Below are positions 7,075 to 11,859 of a stretch of 11,859 nt of DNA, piece by piece (position 1 is the first letter of the stretch; the number at the start of each line of letters is the position of its first letter). Both the position numbers and the translations under genes were made by a program. The stretch spans positions 1 to 11,859 of the forward strand of contig URNE01000031.1 of assembly GCA_900549045.1 (NCBI GenBank). Direction: 5' to 3'. This DNA comes from an uncultured bacterium. GTDB taxonomy: Bacteria; Verrucomicrobiota; Lentisphaeria; Victivallales; UBA1829. Under the pieces are notes generated by a model. That model worked only from the letters and a program-made list of their open reading frames with translations, made no database searches and was not told where the DNA came from.

Positions 7075-8580
7075 TCAGAGGAAAATGATTTTAGACGCAA
7101 ACGCATAGTTGAACATGTCGGTGTCGATGCAGTCGAACCCGGCCGAGCGTCCCATTCCGCCGATTTTGACCATGACGAGTCCGGAGGAAATCTTGACCGT
7201 CATGCGCTCATCCGGTTTGCAGATGACCGCGAGGCCGCATGCAAGACGCAGGATCGCCGCCAGTTTGCTGATGACGTGGCGTTCCTCCACCGGCAACGCC
7301 ATGTAATCAAGGTGCTGCGGCTTCGGAACCGCCTTGCGGTGATAGCGCGCGACCATTGCGACAATCCGCCGTTCCGCCTGCGAAATTCCCGGAATTTCCG
7401 TATTCAGAATGATGTAATGACTGTGCTTGTGATACGCCTGGTTGTTCACAAAAAGTCCGGTCTTGTAAAGCAGCGCGGCGACCTTGAGCAGCTTCAGCTC
7501 CTCGTGTCCCATGCCGTGCAGCGGAGCGAGTTTGGCGAAAAGCTTTTCCGCGAGAATGACGGTTGACGCGATCAGGCGCATGTCGCTGGCGTAACGCTCG
7601 GCGATCTGCGTGGCGCAGCCGAAAATCTGCGGCTCAAACGGGTCGCGGCGGTGCATGGAACTGTTGATGAAGTCCTCGATCAGCGCATATTTTGTGGAAA
7701 TGGTCGGCGCATAGATCATCTTCGCGCCGGTGAGCTTGAGGAGGTTCGAAATCATCATGCAGCACGGCAGAACAGCTTCCGCGAGATCGGATTTGATGTT
7801 GTATTCGCGTCCAAGCGCTTCGACGGTGTGCGATCCGGCGATCTGGCGGAGCTGTCTGAACTCCTCGACTTTCAGTTCGAACATGCCGCGTTTGATGCGC
7901 TGTTTCTTCATGGCGAGCATGGCGCGGGAGGAGGCGCCGGTGACGATTAGCCCGGTGCAGTTCATTTTCCGCGAGAGATATTCCAATTCGCTGAACGCAT
8001 AGTCGATGACCGGCTCCAGCTGTTCGATGCGCGCCGCGGCGGCGGAGGCGTCCGAAAAGCCTTCGACGGCGCGGAGCGTTCCGAGCTTGATGGTTTCGGT
8101 GAAGCACATGATTCCATGGTCGAACATGCTGACCTGGCAGGCTCCGGTGCCGATGTCGGCAAGAAGCAGAGACTGCTCTTCAAAATGGAAGTTCGCGGGG
8201 ATGACCGACTGCACTGCAAGGTAACCGAGACGCGCCTCGTCCGGACCGGTGAAAATCTTGACGTCGATTCCCGAAAGGAATTTGATGCGTTCCAGGAAGA
8301 TGTCCGCGTTTTCCGCCTCGCGGACGGCGCTGGTTGCGATTGCGCAGTACTCCTTGATGCGGTACTCGCGCATTTTGAAGCTGAATTTCTTCATGATCTC
8401 GCAAAGCATCGCAACCGATTTGTTGCCGATGCGCCCGGTGCGGAAGACGTCGGCGCCCAGCGGAACGGGGATTTCAAGATCCTCTATCGTTTCGTAAGTG
8501 CCGCTGGACTTGTCTACCTGGACAATCAGCAGACGGGCGGAGTGCGCCCCGATGTCGATGGATGCGAGCATGGATTTCAT
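7075..8580 (-). CDS. Ppx/GppA-family phosphatase homologue with altered motifs
   Basis: Family members are exopolyphosphatases or pppGpp phosphohydrolases with an actin-like ATPase core and often a C-terminal HD-like domain. The 501 residues from Met at 8580 show the core start IDIGAHSARLL (Asp9) and the GPDEARL motif with the likely catalytic Glu115. The second phosphate loop reads DIGTGACQ (142-149) where DIGGGSTE is usual. In the C-terminal domain the first metal-motif position reads LLYKTG (Tyr372-Lys373) instead of LLH(D/E)xG, while the following HKHSHYI segment is kept. These changes suggest weakened hydrolysis or a sensing role. The start is chosen because ATG overlaps the ROK stop by 4 bp (ATGA, 8577-8580), GAGGAA lies 10 nt upstream, and the upstream in-frame extension is low-complexity Arg-rich shadow of the ROK gene. 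Position just before ppk supports a role in polyphosphate turnover. Ppx and GppA activity cannot be told apart by eye. Confidence 0.9.
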   Translation of the reverse strand: MKSMLASIDIGAHSARLLIVQVDKSSGTYETIEDLEIPVPLGADVFRTGRIGNKSVAMLCEIMKKFSFKMREYRIKEYCAIATSAVREAENADIFLERIKFLSGIDVKIFTGPDEARLGYLAVQSVIPANFHFEEQSLLLADIGTGACQVSMFDHGIMCFTETIKLGTLRAVEGFSDASAAAARIEQLEPVIDYAFSELEYLSRKMNCTGLIVTGASSRAMLAMKKQRIKRGMFELKVEEFRQLRQIAGSHTVEALGREYNIKSDLAEAVLPCCMMISNLLKLTGAKMIYAPTISTKYALIEDFINSSMHRRDPFEPQIFGCATQIAERYASDMRLIASTVILAEKLFAKLAPLHGMGHEELKLLKVAALLYKTGLFVNNQAYHKHSHYIILNTEIPGISQAERRIVAMVARYHRKAVPKPQHLDYMALPVEERHVISKLAAILRLACGLAVICKPDERMTVKISSGLVMVKIGGMGRSAGFDCIDTDMFNYAFASKIIFL

Positions 8581-9554
8581 TTGCGGCCGGTTCCTCTGGC
8601 AAGGAGTGTCGCGCCGACGGCAACCGCATGGTCGCCGAGAGTTGAAATGCGGATTTCCACATCCGCCGGGGAAATTCCGAACAGATGGCGGTTGAACGCG
8701 CTCTTGAACGGGATCTCCACCTGATCGCCGAGCGCCTCCACGACGCCGCCGCCGAGCACGATGCATTCCGGAGCGACAACCGCGCATGAGGCGGCGGCCG
8801 CGATCCCGAGCATGCGGAACCCCTTGTCGATGACTTTGCGGACAGCCGGATCATCCTCGTTGTAGGCGCGCGCAAGGTACTTGCTCTTGATATTGACCGT
8901 TTCGGGATTGAATTTTTCTATCGGAAGCAGTGTGCGCATTCCGCATTTGAAAATTTCTTTCTTCAACGCTTTGACGAACGCTTTTTTGCTGCAGTAAGCC
9001 TCCGCGCACCCGCGATGTCCGCAGCCGCAGCGGCGTCCGCCGACCTTGATGATGGAGTGACCGAGCTCGCCCGCAAGCCCCTTGTTGCCGATCAGCAGCT
9101 TGTCTTCGATGACAATTCCGCCGCCGAGTCCGGTTCCGACATAGTATCCGAGAGAGGAGCGGAACCCTGCGGCGGCGCCGGCGAAGTGTTCGCCGAGCTG
9201 ACCGAGATTGCCGTCGTTTCCGAGCTTGAATTCATGACCGAACGTGTTTTTCATAATCTGAAGCATGGAAACTTTTTTCCAGCCGAGGTTGACTGCATGA
9301 AGACAGTCCCCCGTCTCCGGATCGACGGGAGAAGGAATGGCGGCACCGAAACAGGAAATGTCGTCAAGAGAGAGCGAGAGTTTCTGCAGGGCGGCAAGCG
9401 CGGTCTCCTTCATGGCGAGCGCGGTGCCTTCGGGACCTGCGGCGGGGTCGGTGGGAGATTTTGCATCGGCGATCACCCGGTTGTCCGGATCGGTGACGAC
9501 TGCATAGATTTTTGATCCTCCGAGGTCGATGCCAAGCGCAAGATTGTCTGCCAT
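8577..9554 (-). CDS. ROK-family sugar kinase, glucokinase-like
   Basis: ROK kinases phosphorylate hexoses such as glucose, N-acetylglucosamine or N-acetylmannosamine; some family members are repressors. The 325 residues begin with the phosphate-binding loop GIDLGGSK and have no N-terminal DNA-binding helix-turn-helix, so this is a kinase rather than a regulator. The catalytic base is expected at Asp114 in GNDGN. GTGLGGG follows, and the zinc site uses His166 (GELGH) plus Cys176, Cys178 and Cys183 in CGCGHRGCAE. Length and zinc motif resemble ATP-dependent glucokinases more than the shorter polyphosphate glucokinases of actinobacteria. Sugar specificity cannot be read from sequence. It leads the compact run with the Ppx homologue and ppk and overlaps the former by 4 bp. 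A GGAG-type ribosome binding site precedes ATG, and a candidate promoter with a palindrome lies upstream. Confidence 0.93.
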   Translation of the reverse strand: MADNLALGIDLGGSKIYAVVTDPDNRVIADAKSPTDPAAGPEGTALAMKETALAALQKLSLSLDDISCFGAAIPSPVDPETGDCLHAVNLGWKKVSMLQIMKNTFGHEFKLGNDGNLGQLGEHFAGAAAGFRSSLGYYVGTGLGGGIVIEDKLLIGNKGLAGELGHSIIKVGGRRCGCGHRGCAEAYCSKKAFVKALKKEIFKCGMRTLLPIEKFNPETVNIKSKYLARAYNEDDPAVRKVIDKGFRMLGIAAAASCAVVAPECIVLGGGVVEALGDQVEIPFKSAFNRHLFGISPADVEIRISTLGDHAVAVGATLLARGTGRK

Positions 9555-9577
9555 TTTCTCTTCTCCATGTTAAAATT

Positions 9578-9590
9578 CCATATGATATGG
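9578..9590. promoter_or_regulatory. Palindrome between -10 box and ROK start, possible operator
   Basis: CCATAT-G-ATATGG is a 13-bp palindrome with 6-bp perfect arms. It sits one base from the predicted -10 box, covering the likely transcription start of the ROK-led run. That is a typical place for repressor binding. AT-rich palindromes also occur by chance, so this is tentative. Confidence 0.35.
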
Positions 9591-9591
9591 G

Positions 9592-9619
9592 AATATACTG
9601 GAAAAATGCGGAAATTCAA
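9592..9619 (-). promoter_or_regulatory. Candidate sigma70-type promoter for the ROK-Ppx-ppk run
   Basis: On the - strand, TTGAAT (9619-9614) and TATATT (9597-9592) are separated by 16 bp. They match the -35 consensus at 4 of 6 and the -10 consensus at 5 of 6 positions. The site lies in the 90-bp gap between folK and the ROK gene, the only AT-rich stretch nearby, with about 37 bp from the -10 box to the ATG. Confidence 0.5.
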
Positions 9620-9644
9620 CCCCGGAATCGGCGGAAGAGGAATG

Positions 9645-10109
9645 TTAATGGAAATTTAACAAATCGTGCAGGCTCCGGTTCGGACCCGGCACAATCATCT
9701 CCGACGCAATCTCCGCGCTCGGAACCAAAACGAAATCGCGCTTTGAAAGCTCCGGGTGCGGCACGGTCAGACGCGGAGAGCGGATAACCGTGTCTCCCAT
9801 CAGAACAATGTCAATATCCAGCGGGCGCGAAACCCAGTGCGGGTGGTCGGCGGGACGCCCCGCCTCCACTTCAATGCGCTGGAGCAGATTCAGCAAATCC
9901 AGCGCCTCGCCCTCCCAGATTCCGAGAACCGACCGGTTCAGAAAATCCGGCGCGCCCTCCTCGCACCCCATCGCCTTGCTGTGGAAAAGAGCCGATTCCC
10001 TGAGCGTGCGGAATCCTCCGCGCTCCAACTTCAGAAGAGCGGTCCGGAAGGTCTCCGCAACCTCGCCGAGGTTGCCGCCGAAAGAAAGAAGAACCGGATT
10101 GTGCGACAT
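9645..10109 (-). CDS. folK: Hydroxymethyldihydropterin pyrophosphokinase
   Basis: FolK transfers pyrophosphate from ATP to 6-hydroxymethyl-7,8-dihydropterin in folate synthesis. From ATG at 10109 the protein has 154 residues, normal for the family. It opens with VLLSFGGNLG, where GGN at 11-13 replaces the usual GSN. It has the ATP/Mg-binding RPLDIDI motif at 95-101, with Asp98 and Asp100 as the expected metal ligands, and the PHPELSKRDFVLVPSAEIA block near 117-135. A GTG at 10148 is in frame but falls inside the serA terminator hairpin, and the family's conserved start lines up with ATG 10109, so the shorter form was chosen. The ribosome binding site is weak (an AGGCAGG stretch upstream). folB and folP are not in the window. 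With a terminator just upstream, its promoter may lie within serA or it may depend on readthrough. Confidence 0.92.
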   Translation of the reverse strand: MSHNPVLLSFGGNLGEVAETFRTALLKLERGGFRTLRESALFHSKAMGCEEGAPDFLNRSVLGIWEGEALDLLNLLQRIEVEAGRPADHPHWVSRPLDIDIVLMGDTVIRSPRLTVPHPELSKRDFVLVPSAEIASEMIVPGPNRSLHDLLNFH

Positions 10110-10134
10110 TGAGCTTGCCTGCCTGTCTGAAACG

Positions 10135-10158
10135 AAAAAGCTCCGCACGGGGCGGAGC
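10135..10158 (-). terminator. Rho-independent terminator after serA
   Basis: On the - strand, GCTCCGC (10158-10152) and GCGGAGC (10146-10140) form a 7-bp GC-rich stem with the 5-nt loop CCCGT, followed directly by five T residues (10139-10135). It lies 20 bp after the serA stop codon and 25 bp before the folK ATG. Stem, loop and T tract are all textbook. Confidence 0.85.
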
Positions 10159-10178
10159 CTTTCCGGAAACGCGGGAAA

Positions 10179-11735
10179 TCACGCGTTGAACTTGAACGCC
10201 TTGACGGCGCCGACGGATTCCTTCATCGCCTTCAGATCGGCGTCCGAAATATCGGAGCAGACCTTGATGACTGCGAGAGAATTGCCGCTCTTCAGGTTCT
10301 GCGGAGCGCGGATGTCGATGATGTTCACGCCCTTCGCGCTCAGAGCGCCGGAGAGCTTCGCAATCACGCCCGGAGCATCCGTGTACTCGAAGAACAGCGT
10401 GTAGCCGGACGGTTCCAGATAGAGACGGTCGAAGTCGTTGAAACGGGAAATCATCATCTTGCCTTCGGTGATCGTTCCGCGGACGGAAACCTTGTCCGCG
10501 GCCGAAACGAGGTCGATGGTGATGGATTCGCCGTAGTTCTTGGCGTCATCGACCGGACGGTTGACGAGTTCGACGCCGCGGCTAGTCAGGAACTCCTGAG
10601 CGTCTTTGGCGTCGAGGTACGGATCGAAGTCGCCGCTGAGACCGGCGCAGATCGGAGCGGTCATCCATTTTGCGAACTTGGCAAGGGCGCCGTAGAAGCT
10701 GGTTTCGATCCTGCTGATCTTCGCATCGCCCATCGCGGCTTTCGCGAGCTTGGCGAGGGAAGAAGCGAGGTGCTGATACTCGGCGTTGAGTCCATCGGGA
10801 ACACCCTTGTTGACGACACAGGTGGTCACGCCGTTTTCAAAGTAGGCGACGGTCTGCTCGGCGGCGCGTTTTGCGGCGACGAAGTTCGCCTCCTTTGTGC
10901 TGGCGCCGAGGTGCGGAGCCATGACGTCGGCGACGTCGGCAATGGATTTTTCGCCTTCCGCGTCTTTCTTGTAGACGTCGTTGCAGTAGATGATGCCTTT
11001 TTCCGCTTTGAATTTGCGGAGAGCGTCTTCATTGATGATTCCGGCGCGTGCGCAGTTGACGATCATGACGCCCTTTTTCACGAGAGCGAGGAGCTTTTCA
11101 TTGACCATGCCGCGGGTGGCGTCGTTTTCGGGAACGTGGAGGGAGATGACGTCGGCCTTCTCGAAAATCTCTTCCACGGAGGTGAGTTTGACGCCGATTT
11201 CGTCGGCCATTTCCCTGGTGATCATGGGGTCGAAGCCGAGAACGTTGACTTCGAATCCGGAGGTGCGTTTGACGAGCAGACGGCCGATGTGACCGAGACC
11301 GATAATGCCGAGGGTCTTGCCCGTGAGCTCGCGTCCCATGAAGGATTTCTTTTCCCACTTTCCGGCGCGGGTGGAGATGTCGGCGGGAATGAGCTTGCGG
11401 TAGGCCGCGAGGATCATCGCGACGACTTCCTCGGCGACGGCATTGGAGTTTGCGCCCGGGGTGTTCATGACATCGATGTTTTTGCGGCGGGCGTACTTGA
11501 TGTCGATGTTGTCATAACCCGCTCCGGCGCGGACGACGAGCTTGAGCGAGGGGAGAAGATCCATGATCTCCGGAGTGACTTTTTCGCTTCGGACGATGAT
11601 GGATTCCGCATCGGAATTCGCTTTTGCGAGATCCGCGAACGGGGTCTCCATGTCCTGAACGACGGTGAAGCCTTTGGCTGTGAGGATTTCGGAAACTACT
11701 TTGTCGAGTTTCGTCGGAATAAGAACTTTTTTCAT
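10179..11735 (-). CDS. serA: D-3-phosphoglycerate dehydrogenase, long form
   Basis: SerA oxidises 3-phosphoglycerate to 3-phosphohydroxypyruvate with NAD+, the first step of serine synthesis. The 518 residues fit the long type: split substrate-binding domain, NAD-binding Rossmann domain (GLGHIG, 146-151), an intervening domain (about 310-440) and a C-terminal ACT domain, with the serine-binding-type PGVIAKLSGAL segment near 448-458. Catalytic Arg230 (NCARAG) and His275 (PHLGAST) are present. The position of the third catalytic residue, usually Glu in DVFxxEP, reads Asp258 in DVYKKD. ATG at 11735 was chosen because AGGGAG lies 7 nt upstream; the in-frame ATG at 11741 almost abuts that site, and the one at 11765 has no site. 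A promoter candidate precedes it and a strong terminator follows, so serA is probably transcribed mainly alone. Serine feedback through the ACT domain is likely but not shown. Confidence 0.95.
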   Translation of the reverse strand: MKKVLIPTKLDKVVSEILTAKGFTVVQDMETPFADLAKANSDAESIIVRSEKVTPEIMDLLPSLKLVVRAGAGYDNIDIKYARRKNIDVMNTPGANSNAVAEEVVAMILAAYRKLIPADISTRAGKWEKKSFMGRELTGKTLGIIGLGHIGRLLVKRTSGFEVNVLGFDPMITREMADEIGVKLTSVEEIFEKADVISLHVPENDATRGMVNEKLLALVKKGVMIVNCARAGIINEDALRKFKAEKGIIYCNDVYKKDAEGEKSIADVADVMAPHLGASTKEANFVAAKRAAEQTVAYFENGVTTCVVNKGVPDGLNAEYQHLASSLAKLAKAAMGDAKISRIETSFYGALAKFAKWMTAPICAGLSGDFDPYLDAKDAQEFLTSRGVELVNRPVDDAKNYGESITIDLVSAADKVSVRGTITEGKMMISRFNDFDRLYLEPSGYTLFFEYTDAPGVIAKLSGALSAKGVNIIDIRAPQNLKSGNSLAVIKVCSDISDADLKAMKESVGAVKAFKFNA

Positions 11736-11770
11736 TGACATTCTCCCTTTCGGTTTTTCTATCATCCTAT

Positions 11771-11799
11771 AAGATACTCCCGAAACGGCGTTCTTGCAA
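11771..11799 (-). promoter_or_regulatory. Candidate promoter for serA
   Basis: On the - strand, TTGCAA (11799-11794) and TATCTT (11776-11771) are spaced by 17 bp, each matching the sigma70 consensus at 4 of 6 positions. The site lies about 36 bp before the chosen ATG in an AT-rich gap. The fit is modest, but position and spacing are good. Confidence 0.4.
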
Positions 11800-11804
11800 G
11801 TTTT

Positions 11805-11836
11805 TTTACGGAAAAAATCGCCGTTATTGCCGTAAA
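11805..11836. repeat. Inverted repeat upstream of serA promoter
   Basis: TTTACGG (11805-11811) and CCGTAAA (11830-11836) are perfect 7-bp inverted arms separated by 18 bp, just upstream of the candidate serA -35 box. The arms could be half-sites for a regulator. The wide spacer makes a simple RNA hairpin less likely. Nothing else is recognised between here and the window end at 11859. Confidence 0.35.
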
Positions 11837-11859
11837 CTCCGGGAAATTGCGCATATTTG

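Noticed and set aside
8581..8787. 69-codon N-terminal extension of the Ppx/GppA homologue
   Set aside because: It is Arg/Gly-rich, unlike the family, and lies inside the ROK gene. The ATG at 8580 has an ATGA overlap and a ribosome binding site.
8577..9554. Calling the ROK protein a polyphosphate glucokinase from its neighbours
   Set aside because: The zinc-binding cysteine motif and 325-residue length fit ATP-dependent ROK kinases better, so context alone is not enough.
10110..10148. Longer folK beginning at GTG 10148
   Set aside because: The start codon would lie in the terminator hairpin and the extra 13 residues are not part of the FolK family.
10770..11738. 322-codon open frame on the + strand antisense to serA
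   Set aside because: It is an Asp/Gly/Val-rich mirror of serA codons with no domain pattern.

Overview
The window looks like chromosomal sequence from a moderately GC-rich, polysaccharide-degrading bacterium. The mix of a secreted enzyme-like protein, a polysaccharide lyase family 8 (PL8) remnant and housekeeping genes recalls Lentisphaerota/Victivallales or other PVC-group bacteria. That placement is an impression from protein style, not a demonstrated match. No rRNA, tRNA, CRISPR array or insertion sequence was found.

Layout. Positions 11-2993 are on the + strand and hold two genes: an exported 635-residue protein of unassigned family, then the C-terminal half of a PL8 lyase whose catalytic N-terminal domain is missing. 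The rest of the window reads on the - strand and runs right to left. serA (long-form phosphoglycerate dehydrogenase) has its own candidate promoter and a convincing intrinsic terminator. folK follows. A compact five-gene run comes next: a ROK-family sugar kinase, a Ppx/GppA-family protein, ppk (polyphosphate kinase 1), queC and an HI0933-family flavoprotein. The two strands converge at 2993/2998 with only 4 bp between stop codons.

How the genes work together. The five-gene run is tightly packed: 4-bp overlap, 17-bp gap, 1-bp overlap, 4-bp overlap. It appears to start at a candidate sigma70-type promoter (9592-9619) with a palindrome next to it. Ppk makes polyphosphate and a Ppx/GppA protein would normally degrade it or sense related nucleotides. 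This Ppx homologue has lost several motif residues, so a regulatory or altered role is possible. The ROK kinase fits sugar phosphorylation, and its link with polyphosphate genes is the most interesting metabolic hint here. queC (queuosine precursor synthesis) and the flavoprotein probably share the transcript without an obvious shared pathway.

I did not find a clearly new multi-gene system. The observations most worth a second look are the degenerate Ppx homologue beside Ppk, the decapitated PL8 gene, the terminator wedged between serA and folK, and the palindrome at the ROK promoter.
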